Source of the DNA: Rhodanobacter sp. 7MK24
GTDB lineage: Bacteria; Pseudomonadota; Gammaproteobacteria; Xanthomonadales; Rhodanobacteraceae
Reading direction: 5' to 3'
Assembly: GCF_014842995.1 (NCBI RefSeq)
Contig: NZ_JACYXL010000004.1
Span: forward strand, 1 to 64,000
Length of the DNA: 64,000 bases
Under the pieces are notes generated by a model. It ran no database searches. It was not told the DNA's origin and saw only the letters and a list, made by a program, of their open reading frames with translations. Position numbers and translations under genes: made by a program. Shown here piece after piece: positions 39,891 to 51,616 of the stretch. How positions within the stretch are numbered: position 1 is the stretch's first letter; each line of letters starts with the position of its first letter.

Positions 39891-40469
39891 ATGGACAAGG
39901 GGCGCCTGGAAGCCTTCAGCGACGGTGTGCTGGCCATCATCATCACCATCATGGTGCTTGAGCTGAAGGTGCCGCACGGCGCAGGCTGGGACGTGCTGGC
40001 CGCGCAATGGCCGGTGTTCCTCAGTTACGTGCTGAGCTTCGTCTACGTGGGCATCTACTGGAACAACCACCACCATTTCCTGCATGCGGCGAAGCGGGTG
40101 GACGGCAGCGTGCTGTGGGCCAACCTGCATCTGCTGTTTTGGTTGTCCCTGATGCCGGTGACCACGGGGTGGATGGGCGAAAACCAGTTCGCCCGGTTGC
40201 CGGTGGCGGTCTACGGTTTCGTGTTGCTGATGTGCGCCATCGCCTGGCTGCCGCTGCAATACAGCCTGATCTGCGCCAACGGCGGCAAGACCTCGCTGTT
40301 GGCGCAAGCGGTGGGTGGCGACTGGAAAGGCAAGGTCGCCGTCGCCATGTATCTGGGTGGCATCCTGCTGGCCTTCGTGGCGCCGTGGGTGTCGTGTCTG
40401 TTTTATGCCACGGTGGCAGCGATCTGGTTCATTCCTGATCGGCGCATCGAATCGCGGATCAAGCAATGA
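39891..40469 (+). CDS. TMEM175-family (DUF1211) potassium-channel-like membrane protein
   Basis: A 192-residue inner-membrane protein with about six helices. Helix 1 carries the family signature [24 protein letters not shown] (R-x3-FSDG), as in single-repeat bacterial TMEM175 potassium channels, which form tetramers. GGAAGG precedes the ATG. The stop overlaps the dnaJ start (ATGA), so dnaJ translation is coupled to it. Its place between dnaK and dnaJ is unusual. The channel role is inferred from the family. Confidence 0.88.
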   Translation: MDKGRLEAFSDGVLAIIITIMVLELKVPHGAGWDVLAAQWPVFLSYVLSFVYVGIYWNNHHHFLHAAKRVDGSVLWANLHLLFWLSLMPVTTGWMGENQFARLPVAVYGFVLLMCAIAWLPLQYSLICANGGKTSLLAQAVGGDWKGKVAVAMYLGGILLAFVAPWVSCLFYATVAAIWFIPDRRIESRIKQ

Positions 40470-41587
40470 GCAAGCGTGATTACTACGAAGTCCTGAGTGT
40501 CGAACGTACCGTCACCGAGGTCGAGCTGAAGAAATCCTTCCGCCGCCTGGCGATGAAGTACCACCCCGACCGCAATCCCGACGATCCCGCGGCGCAGGAG
40601 AAGTTCAAGGAGGCCAAGGAGGCCTACGAGGTGCTTTCCGACGCGCAGAAGCGCGCCATGTACGACCAGTACGGACATGCGGCCTTCGAGGGCGGCATGG
40701 GCGGCCGCGGTGGCGGCGGTTTCGGGGACATGGGCGACATCTTCGGCGACATCTTCGGCGACATCTTCGGCGGTGGGCGCAGTCGTCAGCCGCGACGCGG
40801 CGCAGACCTGCGCTACATCATGGAACTCGACCTCGAAGAAGCCGTGTTCGGCATCGAGCGCAAGATCGAGATTCCGTCACAGGTCAACTGCCACCACTGC
40901 AACGGCAGCGGCTCGGACGATGGCAAGACCACGCAATGCAAGACCTGCCACGGTCACGGCCGCGTGCGCATGCAGAACGGCATCTTTTCGATCCAGCAGG
41001 CCTGTCCGCATTGCGGCGGCAGCGGCCAGGTCATCGAGAAGCCCTGCAAGAAGTGCCACGGTGAAGGCCGGTTGGAAGAAACCCGCACGCTGTCGGTGAA
41101 GATCCCCGCCGGCGTGGACAACGGCGACCGCATCCGCCTTACCGGGCAGGGCGAAGCCGGCCCGGCAGGCACGCCGGCGGGCGACCTATATGTGGAAGTG
41201 CGCGTGCGCGAGCATTCGATCTTCCAGCGCGAGGGCAACGACCTTTACTGCGAAGTGCCGATCCGCTTCTCGCAGGCGGCGCTGGGCGCGGAACTGCCGG
41301 TGCCCACGCTGGAAGGCGAGGTGCCGATCACCATTCCGCCGGAGACGCAGACCGGCCAGAGCTTCCGCTTGCGCGGGCGTGGCGTGAAGTCGGTGCGCAA
41401 CGGCCGCGCCGGGGACCTGATCTGCCGCGTGGTGGTGGAGACCCCGGTCCGCCTCACCAAGCAGCAGCGCGAATTGCTCGAGCAGCTCGAAGCCAGCTTC
41501 AACGACGGCAAGGCCGAAGAACACATGCCGCGCGCGCACAACTGGTTCGACGGCGTGAAACAGTTCTGGTCGAAGGTGACTTCGTAA
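40466..41587 (+). CDS. dnaJ: Co-chaperone DnaJ
   Basis: A 373-residue Hsp40. The J domain starts [37 protein letters not shown] with the HPD motif. A Gly/Phe-rich segment ([20 protein letters not shown]) follows. Four zinc-binding CxxCxGxG repeats come next ([32 protein letters not shown]), then the substrate-binding C-terminal domain. Its ATG overlaps the stop of the TMEM175-like gene rather than following dnaK directly. With a terminator after dnaK, its transcription start must be read-through or a promoter near 39.8 kb. Confidence 0.98.
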   Translation: MSKRDYYEVLSVERTVTEVELKKSFRRLAMKYHPDRNPDDPAAQEKFKEAKEAYEVLSDAQKRAMYDQYGHAAFEGGMGGRGGGGFGDMGDIFGDIFGDIFGGGRSRQPRRGADLRYIMELDLEEAVFGIERKIEIPSQVNCHHCNGSGSDDGKTTQCKTCHGHGRVRMQNGIFSIQQACPHCGGSGQVIEKPCKKCHGEGRLEETRTLSVKIPAGVDNGDRIRLTGQGEAGPAGTPAGDLYVEVRVREHSIFQREGNDLYCEVPIRFSQAALGAELPVPTLEGEVPITIPPETQTGQSFRLRGRGVKSVRNGRAGDLICRVVVETPVRLTKQQRELLEQLEASFNDGKAEEHMPRAHNWFDGVKQFWSKVTS

Positions 41588-41623
41588 GCTAACTTTGGAC
41601 GTCCGTTTGCCGTTTCTGCCGGG

Positions 41624-42430
41624 ATGTCCATCATGACCAGTTCGCCGATCCGCCTCGCCATCAGCGGCGCCTCCGGCCGCATGGGCCAGGCCTTGCTGTC
41701 GCTGTTGCATGCCGATGGCCGGTACGAGCTGGCGCATGCGGTGGTGTCGCCGGGCTCGGTGCATGACGGCGAGCCCGTCTGGCTGGGGCAGGGCTTGCGC
41801 TATGCGCACGATTGGTCGCGCGCGCCTGTCCTCGACGTGGTGGTCGACTTCAGCGGCCCCGTCGGTCTGGCGGCAGCGCTGGACCATTGTCTCGCGCACG
41901 GCATTCCCCTGGTGAGCGGCACCACTGGACTCGACGCTGCCCTGCTGGCACGACTGGACACCGCCGGGGCACGCATCGCGCTGCTGCGCGCGGCGAACTT
42001 CAGCCTGGGCGTGGCACTGCTGACGCGTCTGCTGCGCGAGGCCGCTGCTGCGGTGCCGGAATGGGATCTGGAAATCGTCGAAGCCCATCATGGGCGCAAG
42101 CAGGATGCGCCTTCGGGCACAGCGCTGGCGCTGGGGCAGGCTGCTGCTGCCGCGCGCGGCACCACACTGGAAGCCGCGGCGGTATACAGCCGCGAAGGTC
42201 GCACGGGCGAGCGCATTCCCGGAAGCATCGGTTTTGCCGTGGTGCGCGGAGGTGACATCGTAGGCGAGCATCAGGCGCTGCTGGTGGGGCCGGGCGAGCG
42301 GCTGGAGCTGGGGCATCGTGCGACCGACCGCACGATCTTCGCCCGTGGGGCGCTGCAGGCGGCACGGTGGCTGATCGGTCGCGCCTCCGGACACTGGCGG
42401 CTGGAAGACGTGCTCGCTCCGCCGGTTTGA
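41624..42430 (+). CDS. dapB: 4-hydroxy-tetrahydrodipicolinate reductase
   Basis: A 268-residue lysine/diaminopimelate pathway enzyme using NAD(P)H. Rossmann start IRLAISGASGRMGQALLSLL, then VVDFSGPVGLAAALDHCLAHGIPLVSGTTGL, RAANFSLGVALL, the catalytic EAHHGRKQDAPSGTALALG, and FAVVRGGDIVGEHQALLVG. An in-frame ATG at 41633 is an alternative start. It follows dnaJ by 36 bases. Confidence 0.96.
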   Translation: MSIMTSSPIRLAISGASGRMGQALLSLLHADGRYELAHAVVSPGSVHDGEPVWLGQGLRYAHDWSRAPVLDVVVDFSGPVGLAAALDHCLAHGIPLVSGTTGLDAALLARLDTAGARIALLRAANFSLGVALLTRLLREAAAAVPEWDLEIVEAHHGRKQDAPSGTALALGQAAAAARGTTLEAAAVYSREGRTGERIPGSIGFAVVRGGDIVGEHQALLVGPGERLELGHRATDRTIFARGALQAARWLIGRASGHWRLEDVLAPPV

Positions 42431-42442
42431 CCACGCAAAAAC

Positions 42443-42471
42443 TTGCCATGTCCAGCGGCGGTCGCTAGCAT
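42443..42471 (+). promoter_or_regulatory. Sigma-70 promoter for the riboswitch-exchanger unit
   Basis: TTGCCA (42443-42448), 17-base spacer, TAGCAT (42466-42471). Transcription would start near 42478, just before the riboswitch sequence. Confidence 0.65.
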
Positions 42472-42479
42472 CGCCAGCC

Positions 42480-42640
42480 TGTCATTGGGGAGTAGCCAGC
42501 CTCTTCCCCGAGGCGTTCGCGTCAACAGACTTGGTTGCCCTCGCGGCGCCATGGTGCGAACGGTAGGCGTCGCCTTCGACGCGTTGCCCGGCGAGACCTT
42601 TGGCCAGCGATGCGTTCACCCGGCCGGGCGAACGCGTGTC
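42480..42640 (+). ncRNA. yybP-ykoY (Mn2+-sensing) riboswitch
   Basis: The leader begins TTGGGGAGTAGCC (42485-42497), the hallmark of yybP-ykoY RNAs. It has the internal GCGTCAACA segment (about 42519) and closes with GAGACCTTTGGCC (42593-42605), as in E. coli mntP/alx and B. subtilis yybP leaders. A strong hairpin follows, GCGTTCACCCG/CGGGCGAACGC (about 42612-42635), with no T run, suggesting translational or Rho-linked control. It lies directly upstream of a cation exchanger gene. Family members bind Mn2+ and switch on export. Confidence 0.85.
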
Positions 42641-42682
42641 GTTGCGCCATGGGTTCACCTGTTCGCCCGGCCTGTGCATCCC

Positions 42683-43687
42683 ATGCTGCTTATCTTCATC
42701 CTGTTCTTTGCCTCGGCGGGCGCGATCTATCTCGCCTGCGAATACTTCGTCAATGGCGTCGAATGGCTGGGTCGCAGGCTCAAGCTAGGCGCCACGGCTA
42801 CCGGTACCGTGCTGGCTGCGTTCGGCACCGCCCTGCCGGAGAGCGCCGTCACCTTCGTCGCGGTCGTCTTCGGCAAGACGCCTGCAGTGCGTGACATCGG
42901 CGTGGGTGCGGCGATGGGTGGGCCGCTGGTATTGGCCACCATCGCCTATGCCGTGGTCGGTGTCGCGTTGTGGCTGCATCGCAGGCGCTTGCAACGCACT
43001 GACGGGCTGGTGCGGGTCGATCATCGACGGCTGGCCCGCGACCAGGGATGGTTCCTGGCGATCTTCGCGCTCAAGGTCGGCCTTGGCCTGGTGGCTTTTG
43101 CCTTCAAGCCTGCGTTCGGCGGGGTGTTCCTGCTGGCCTATGCACTCTACGTGTGGCGCGAAGTGCGCAGCGGGGACACGGCACCCGTTGAAGAGGAGCT
43201 GGAGCCGCTTAAGTTGCGCCCGGGTCAGGCGGAGCCCTCGTTGGCGTGGGCGCTGCTGCAAACGGTGGCCGCGCTCGTGGTGATCGCGGCGGCCTCGCGT
43301 GTGTTTGTGGGCCAACTGGAAGCCATCGGCGTATTGCTCGCCTGGCCGCCGCATCTAGTGGCGCTGGTGTTGAGCCCGGTGGCGACCGAGTTGCCGGAGA
43401 CGCTCAATGCGCTGATCTGGGTGCGCCAGGGCAAGGAGCGTCTGGCGCTGGCCAACATCTCCGGCGCCATGATGATCCAGGCCACCATCCCCAGCGCACT
43501 GGCGATCTTTGCCACGCCGTGGCTGTTCGATGCCTCGCTGATCGTGTCCGGTGCGCTCACTGCCGCCGCCATTGCCTACCTGTGGTGGCTGTTCCGGCGC
43601 GGTCGCGCGGACGCGCGCCGGCTGTTGCCCGTAGGTTTGCTGTATGGCGTGTTCGCCGCCTATGTGATCTGGCATTTCACCCGTTGA
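42683..43687 (+). CDS. CaCA-family cation exchanger, likely manganese exporter
   Basis: A 334-residue inner-membrane antiporter of the Ca2+/cation exchanger family with about 10 helices and the two inverted alpha repeats, GTALPESAVTFVAVVFG (alpha-1) and SPVATELPETLNALIWVRQGK (alpha-2). The acidic residues of the two PE motifs are the usual ion site. By sequence alone Ca2+/H+ or Na+ exchange would be called, but the Mn2+ riboswitch in its leader makes manganese export the better inference. The ATG has no clear Shine-Dalgarno; a GTG at 42674 is an alternative. Confidence 0.88.
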   Translation: MLLIFILFFASAGAIYLACEYFVNGVEWLGRRLKLGATATGTVLAAFGTALPESAVTFVAVVFGKTPAVRDIGVGAAMGGPLVLATIAYAVVGVALWLHRRRLQRTDGLVRVDHRRLARDQGWFLAIFALKVGLGLVAFAFKPAFGGVFLLAYALYVWREVRSGDTAPVEEELEPLKLRPGQAEPSLAWALLQTVAALVVIAAASRVFVGQLEAIGVLLAWPPHLVALVLSPVATELPETLNALIWVRQGKERLALANISGAMMIQATIPSALAIFATPWLFDASLIVSGALTAAAIAYLWWLFRRGRADARRLLPVGLLYGVFAAYVIWHFTR

Positions 43688-43694
43688 GGGGTGA

Positions 43695-44390
43695 TCAGTC
43701 CCGGTGCGCGGCGTTGCGGTCGCGGCCGGCGCCGTACTGCGTGTCCAGCTTGCCGAACAGCTTCTTGAACAGGCGCGAGAACTTGCCGCGCTTGGTCTTG
43801 CGCAGCTTTTCCTCCTCGCTGGTAAGCCAGGCCACCTGGATCACCCGGCGCTCGCCCTCGTAGGGCAGGTGGCCATGGAAGGAGTTGTCGCAGCGCTTGA
43901 ACACGGCGAACTCGCCGTACAGCGGCGGCAGCTCGGGGGCCACGGTGGAGTCGATATCGTCGATCTTGCCCAGGAAGCGCAGGCAGCCATCGCTGGTGTC
44001 GGGCCACTGCGGGTTGAGGTAGAGCAGGGCAGTGGCCACCTTGGACTTGCTGTCGGTGTGGATAGTGCCGTGCCGCTTGTTGAGCAGGCGGCACAGCGTC
44101 ACCAGGGTCGGATATTGGCCGAGATTGTCGATGCCCAGCTTTTTGCCGACCAGGGTGGCGAAGTCCGGCGTGGTGAGCTGTTCGACCAGTGCATTGATCG
44201 AGGGGCCGCAATCGGTCGGATCCCACGGGAAGAAACCGGCGCTGGGGTAGCGCGGGAAATCGCGACCCAGGTCACCGCGCGCGTCATCGGGCAACTGGCC
44301 ATGGGCCACCATGAAGGGAAACGGCTCCCGCTGCACCAGCGTGTCCGGGCGATCGAAACGTGCGGCATCGAGCAGGGCGTCCGGACTCAT
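43695..44390 (-). CDS. 2-oxoglutarate/Fe(II)-dependent oxygenase
   Basis: A 231-residue double-stranded beta-helix dioxygenase. Iron ligands are His111 and Asp113 ([19 protein letters not shown]) and His172 ([20 protein letters not shown]). Arg181/182 downstream would bind the 2-oxoglutarate carboxylate. The family (2OG-FeII_Oxy_3) hydroxylates proteins or small molecules; related enzymes occur in polysaccharide loci. A basic C-terminal tail ([21 protein letters not shown]) is unusual and may bind nucleic acid or membrane. The substrate is unknown. It converges on the exchanger gene (7-base gap). Confidence 0.85.
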   Translation of the reverse strand: MSPDALLDAARFDRPDTLVQREPFPFMVAHGQLPDDARGDLGRDFPRYPSAGFFPWDPTDCGPSINALVEQLTTPDFATLVGKKLGIDNLGQYPTLVTLCRLLNKRHGTIHTDSKSKVATALLYLNPQWPDTSDGCLRFLGKIDDIDSTVAPELPPLYGEFAVFKRCDNSFHGHLPYEGERRVIQVAWLTSEEEKLRKTKRGKFSRLFKKLFGKLDTQYGAGRDRNAAHRD

Positions 44391-44486
44391 GGTTGGGCTT
44401 TAGCTTCCTTGGGAAAACGTCCTGGCAGTGTAACGTCGTGAGGAGTTGTGACGTTGACGAGAGTGCGAGATCTGCCTCTGCCAAAG

Positions 44487-44515
44487 TGGACAGCAAGCGC
44501 CTTGACGCCTATCAT
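44487..44515 (+). promoter_or_regulatory. Sigma-70 promoter for carAB
   Basis: TGGACA (44487-44492), 17-base spacer, TATCAT (44510-44515). The start site would be near 44522, giving a leader of about 84 bases with a small hairpin (CAAGCC/GGCTTG) before carA. Confidence 0.6.
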
Positions 44516-44605
44516 TGTTACCCGCCCGAACGTCCTCCCCTCCAAGGTTCTCAAGCCTGCTTTTCGCGGCTTGCGGACTTTGCTGCACCTGAAAGGCGGT
44601 TCCCC

Positions 44606-45748
44606 ATGCCCATTCCTGCTCTGCTTGCCCTCGAAGACGGCAGCGTGTTCCACGGCCACGCCGTGGGCGCCACCGGCGAAACCGTCGGTGAGGTGGTTTT
44701 CAACACCGCCATGACGGGGTACCAGGAGATCCTCACCGATCCCTCGTACTCACGCCAGCTTGTCACTCTTACCTATCCGCACATCGGCAATACCGGCATC
44801 AATGCCGAGGACGCCGAGTCCACTGCCGTGCATGCCGCCGGCCTGATCGTGCGCGACGTGCCGCGCCGCGCCAGCAACTGGCGCAGCAGCGAAACTCTGC
44901 CGGATTACCTGAAGCGCCACGGCATCGTCGCCATCGCCGGCATCGATACGCGCCGGCTCACCCGCATCTTGCGCGACAAGGGCGCGCTCAGCGGTTGCAT
45001 CCTGGCCGGCGAGACGATCGACGCCGAGGCCGCACTGGCGAAGGCGCGCGCCTTCCCCGGCCTCAACGGCATGGACCTGGCCAAGGTGGTCAGTGTCACC
45101 CAGTCGTATCCGTGGAACGAGGGGGTCTACGACCTCGACCACACCCGCTTCAACCAGCCAGCCAGGCGCTTCAAGGTCGTGGCCTACGACTTCGGCGCCA
45201 AGCACAACATCCTGCGTCTGCTGGCCGAGCAGGGCTGCGACATCACCGTGGTGCCTGCACAGACGCCTGCCGCCGAGGTGCTGGCCGTGAAGCCCGATGG
45301 CGTGTTCCTCTCCAACGGTCCCGGCGACCCGGCCGCTTGCGATTACGCGATCGCCGCCACCAAGGTTTTCCTTGACGCGAAGATCCCGCTGTTCGGCATC
45401 TGCCTCGGCCACCAGATCATGGGTCTGGCGCTGGGCGCGAAGACGCTGAAGATGAAGTTCGGCCACCACGGTGCCAACCATCCGGTGAAGGACATGGACG
45501 ACGGCCGCGTGCTGATCACCTCGCAGAACCACGGCTTTGCCGTCGACCCGGCCACGCTGCCGGGCAACGTGCGCGTCACCCACACCTCGTTGTTCGACGG
45601 TTCGCTGCAGGGCTTCGCGCTCACCGACCGTCCGGCCTTCTGTTTCCAGGGTCACCCGGAAGCGAGTCCCGGACCGCACGACATCGGTTATCTCTTCGAC
45701 AGGTTTGCAAAGATGATGTCCGACAAGCTGATGCAGGAGGCCCGCTGA
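44606..45748 (+). CDS. carA: Carbamoyl-phosphate synthase small subunit
   Basis: A 380-residue glutaminase subunit feeding ammonia to CarB for arginine and pyrimidine synthesis. The N-terminal domain starts [20 protein letters not shown] and includes [17 protein letters not shown]. The class I amidotransferase domain has the nucleophile Cys in [15 protein letters not shown], and the His/Glu pair in [15 protein letters not shown]. One base separates its stop from carB. Confidence 0.98.
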   Translation: MPIPALLALEDGSVFHGHAVGATGETVGEVVFNTAMTGYQEILTDPSYSRQLVTLTYPHIGNTGINAEDAESTAVHAAGLIVRDVPRRASNWRSSETLPDYLKRHGIVAIAGIDTRRLTRILRDKGALSGCILAGETIDAEAALAKARAFPGLNGMDLAKVVSVTQSYPWNEGVYDLDHTRFNQPARRFKVVAYDFGAKHNILRLLAEQGCDITVVPAQTPAAEVLAVKPDGVFLSNGPGDPAACDYAIAATKVFLDAKIPLFGICLGHQIMGLALGAKTLKMKFGHHGANHPVKDMDDGRVLITSQNHGFAVDPATLPGNVRVTHTSLFDGSLQGFALTDRPAFCFQGHPEASPGPHDIGYLFDRFAKMMSDKLMQEAR

Positions 45749-45749
45749 G

Positions 45750-48973
<3,224 letters not shown>

Positions 48974-48977
<4 letters not shown>

Positions 48978-49453
48978 GCAATCGCGCCCCCATCACCAAG
49001 GCAGGGTCGGAACGCCTGCGCGCCGAGCTGGACAGGCTGAAGTCGGAAGATCGCCCGCGCATCATCGCGGCCATCGCCGAGGCGCGTGCGCACGGCGATC
49101 TGAAGGAGAACGCGGAATACCACGCCGCACGCGAGCTGCAGAGCTTCATCGAAGGCCGCATCGGCCAGCTCGAGGCGCTGCTTTCCACCGCGGAGGTGAT
49201 CGACGTGTCGCGCCTCAACCCGGGCAGCAAGGTGGTGTTCGGCGCCATCGTGGACCTGGCGGACGAGGACAGCGGCGCCGAGGTGACCTACCAGATCGTG
49301 GGCGACCTCGAAGCCGACATCAAACAGGGCCTGATCGCAGTGTCTTCGCCGATCGCGCGCGCCCTGATCGGCAAGAGTGAAGGTGACAGTTTCGAGTTCA
49401 CCGCACCGAACGGCGTCAAGCATTACGAAATCACAGGCGTGCGCTATTCCTGA
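48974..49453 (+). CDS. greA: Transcription elongation factor GreA
   Basis: A 159-residue factor that stimulates RNA cleavage by backtracked RNA polymerase. The coiled-coil tip carries acidic residues in [30 protein letters not shown]. The C-terminal FKBP-like domain shows [24 protein letters not shown] and [18 protein letters not shown]. It overlaps carB by four bases. A perfect 11-bp-arm palindrome (GGCTGGCCACC-GA-GGTGGCCAGCC) follows at 49481-49504. Confidence 0.98.
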
Positions 49454-49480
49454 ATGCTAGGCTGCGGGTTTGTGCGAAAC

Positions 49481-49504
49481 GGCTGGCCACCGAGGTGGCC
49501 AGCC
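49481..49504. terminator. Perfect 24-bp hairpin after greA
   Basis: Arms GGCTGGCCACC and GGTGGCCAGCC with a two-base centre, 27 bases after the greA stop. No T run follows, so it is at best a non-canonical terminator or a 3'-end barrier to exonucleases. Confidence 0.4.
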
Positions 49505-49565
49505 TGGCAAGCCAACCGGGGGCGTGGCCGCTCCCGCCGACGGTCACCTGACAACGGTTCGCCCC

Positions 49566-50729
49566 ATGCCGCAGCAGAAAATCCTGTTTCTCAGCGTTTC
49601 CGCCGGAGCAGGCCACATGCGGGCCGCCGAGGCCTTGCGCCTGAGCGCCGAAGCGGTGCTGCCGCATGTCGAGACCCGGCACCTGGATGCGATGGACTAC
49701 GTGCCGTCCGCATTCCGCAAGCTCTATACCGATTTCTACATCACGCTGATAAGCAGTTACCCAACCCTGTGGGGGCTGCTCTACCAGCGCAGTTCGGAGG
49801 CCGATCCGAACGGGCCGATGCAGAAGCTGCGGCGGGCCATCGAGCGGCTGGGCACGGGCGATCTGCGCAAGGCGATCAATGTGTTTGCGCCGGACGCCAT
49901 CGTCTGCACGCACTTCCTTCCCGCCGAAATGCTGATGCATGAGATCCGGCGCGAGCGCTTCACGGTGCCGGTGTGGGTCCAGGTCACCGATTTCGATTTG
50001 CATGGCATGTGGGTGATTCCGCGCATGACGGGCTTTTTTGCCGCCAGCGATGAGATCGCTTTCCGCATGCAGGCCAACCATATCGAGACGGAGCGCATCC
50101 ACACCACCGGCATTCCGGTGATGCCGGCGTTCACCCAGCCACAGGACCGCCGGACCTGCGCCGGGCGCTTCGGCCTGGACCCGGCGCGGCAGACGATCAT
50201 GCTGATGGGCGGCGGGGCCGGGGTCGGCAAGCTCGATGAGGTGGCTGCCACCCTGATGCGGCTCGAAGAGGACTTCCAGCTCGTCGTGCTGGCCGGGCGC
50301 AACGAGGCGGCGCTGGCCAAGTTGAAGTTGCTTGCCGCGGAACATCCGGGACGCCTGTTCCCATTCGGCTTCACCAATGAAGTGCCGCAGCTGATGGCCT
50401 GCTCGGATCTGGTGATCACCAAGCCGGGCGGGCTGACCACGTCAGAGTGCCTGGCGATGGGCGTGCCGATGGTGGTGTATGCGCCGGTCCCGGGCCAGGA
50501 AGAGCGCAACGCGGACTATGTGCTGGAGCAGGGGGCGGCGTTGAAAGCGATAGATCTGGTTTCGCTCGAATACCGCGTGCGCCAGCTGCTGGCCGAGCCC
50601 CAGCGCCTGGCGCGGATGCGCGAGCATGCACGTCGCCTCGGCCAGCCGCAGGCGGCGCAGCGTGTACTGCAGATCGTGCAGGCCCAACTCGAAGGCCGGC
50701 GGCCAGTAACCGGGTCAGTGGAGCATTGA
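49566..50729 (+). CDS. MGDG-synthase/UgtP-like lipid glycosyltransferase
   Basis: A 387-residue GT28 (GT-B) enzyme of the monogalactosyldiacylglycerol-synthase/processive diacylglycerol glucosyltransferase family. The N-terminal lipid-acceptor domain reads ILFLSVSAGAGHMRAAEALR, with HLDAMDYVPSAFRKLYTDFYITL. The UDP-sugar domain has MLMGGGAGVGKLDEV, PFGFTNEVPQLMACSDLVITKPGGLTTSECLAMGVPMVVYAPVPGQEERNADYVLEQGAA. It probably transfers a hexose to diacylglycerol at the inner membrane; glycolipids replace phospholipids in some bacteria under phosphate limitation. No good ribosome-binding site precedes the ATG. It is followed two bases later by a membrane protein gene. Confidence 0.88.
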   Translation: MPQQKILFLSVSAGAGHMRAAEALRLSAEAVLPHVETRHLDAMDYVPSAFRKLYTDFYITLISSYPTLWGLLYQRSSEADPNGPMQKLRRAIERLGTGDLRKAINVFAPDAIVCTHFLPAEMLMHEIRRERFTVPVWVQVTDFDLHGMWVIPRMTGFFAASDEIAFRMQANHIETERIHTTGIPVMPAFTQPQDRRTCAGRFGLDPARQTIMLMGGGAGVGKLDEVAATLMRLEEDFQLVVLAGRNEAALAKLKLLAAEHPGRLFPFGFTNEVPQLMACSDLVITKPGGLTTSECLAMGVPMVVYAPVPGQEERNADYVLEQGAALKAIDLVSLEYRVRQLLAEPQRLARMREHARRLGQPQAAQRVLQIVQAQLEGRRPVTGSVEH

Positions 50730-50731
50730 GC

Positions 50732-51259
50732 ATGCGCCAGATGGATCAACGATTCCTGCATGCAGGAGAGGACTCTGTTTCCATGCGTCCGCTGGTGCTG
50801 GTGCTGACCTTGGGTTGGACCGTGCTGCTGGCTTTCTTCTTCGCAAACGTGGAGATCCAGATCGAAGGCGCCGCCGGCTGGGCGGCGAACCTGCCGACCT
50901 GGCGCATCGAGCATCACTGGCTGCTGGATATCTTTTGGGGCGGCCGGCCCATGACCGGATATCACGCGTGGCTGTTTCCCTGCATGGGGCTGTTTTTCCA
51001 TTTCCCGCTGATCTTCACCGGCCGCTGGAACTGGCGTGCCGAGGCGCGCGTGTTCGCCTGCATCATGCTGTTCTGGATCACCGAGGACTTCTTGTGGTTC
51101 GTGCTGAACCCGGCCTATGGCGTAGCGCATTTCGCGCGGCGCTATATTCCATGGCATATCCACTGGTGGGGACCGGCACCCAGTGACTACTGGGTGTCGT
51201 TGTCCATATCCGCAGTGCTGTTCTGGTTGTCGTGCCGGCGACCGAAGTTGAAGACCTGA
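50732..51259 (+). CDS. Hypothetical four-helix membrane protein
   Basis: A 175-residue protein with about four hydrophobic segments (PLVLVLTLGWTVLLAFFFANV; HAWLFPCMGLFFHFPLIFTG; VFACIMLFWITEDFLWFVL; VSLSISAVLFWLSC) and many Trp/His residues (RRYIPWHIHWWGPAPSDYW). GGAG lies eight bases before the ATG; a second start at 50783 is possible. It follows the glycosyltransferase gene by two bases, so the two are probably co-transcribed and may share a lipid-related task. I do not recognise a named family. Confidence 0.75.
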   Translation: MRQMDQRFLHAGEDSVSMRPLVLVLTLGWTVLLAFFFANVEIQIEGAAGWAANLPTWRIEHHWLLDIFWGGRPMTGYHAWLFPCMGLFFHFPLIFTGRWNWRAEARVFACIMLFWITEDFLWFVLNPAYGVAHFARRYIPWHIHWWGPAPSDYWVSLSISAVLFWLSCRRPKLKT

Positions 51260-51282
51260 AGAACGGGCGGTCTGCCTCCCTG

Positions 51283-51329
51283 GCTCCCGCCTCGTAGTCG
51301 GGAACAAAATATCCCCGGGAGCGATTTTT
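51283..51329 (+). terminator. Possible terminator after the membrane protein gene
   Basis: GCTCCCG (51283-51289) can pair with CGGGAGC (51316-51322), followed by GATTTTT. The loop is long (26 bases), so this is less certain than the hairpin at 51382. Confidence 0.45.
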
Positions 51330-51381
51330 GACATCGCGCTAGCGCTGGCCGAAGGGTGGCTGCCAGGGATGCGGCCACAAA

Positions 51382-51405
51382 AAAGGCCGCATCGACGCGG
51401 CCTTT
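51382..51405. terminator. Bidirectional terminator
   Basis: AAAGGCCGC-ATCGAC-GCGGCCTTT: a 9-bp stem with A-rich sequence before it and TTTC after. It can end both the plus-strand lipid operon and the minus-strand rpmJ transcript. Confidence 0.8.
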
Positions 51406-51428
51406 CTTATCGACACGTCATGCTGTGC

Positions 51429-51554
51429 TCAGCGCTGACGAGCCTTGAAACGCGGATTGCTCTTGCAGATCACGAACACCTTGCCGCGACGACGCACGAT
51501 CTTGCAGTCGCGGTGCCGCGCCTTGGCGGACTTCAACGAGTTAAGCACCTTCAC
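51429..51554 (-). CDS. rpmJ: Ribosomal protein L36, zinc-free (C-minus) type
   Basis: A 41-residue ribosomal protein with GTG start (GGAG six bases upstream): [17 protein letters not shown], then [20 protein letters not shown] and ARQR. Classical L36 has a four-ligand zinc ribbon; here only two cysteines remain and the length is 41 rather than about 38, as in the alternative L36 (YkgO-like) used under zinc limitation in some bacteria. It stands alone, not in the spc operon. Whether a zinc-binding copy exists elsewhere is not visible. Confidence 0.92.
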   Translation of the reverse strand: MKVLNSLKSAKARHRDCKIVRRRGKVFVICKSNPRFKARQR

Positions 51555-51616
51555 GGCGAGCTCCTGATACCAAACGGAAAAAATCAGCGGGCAAGTATAA
51601 CCTGCTGAATCGCCAG

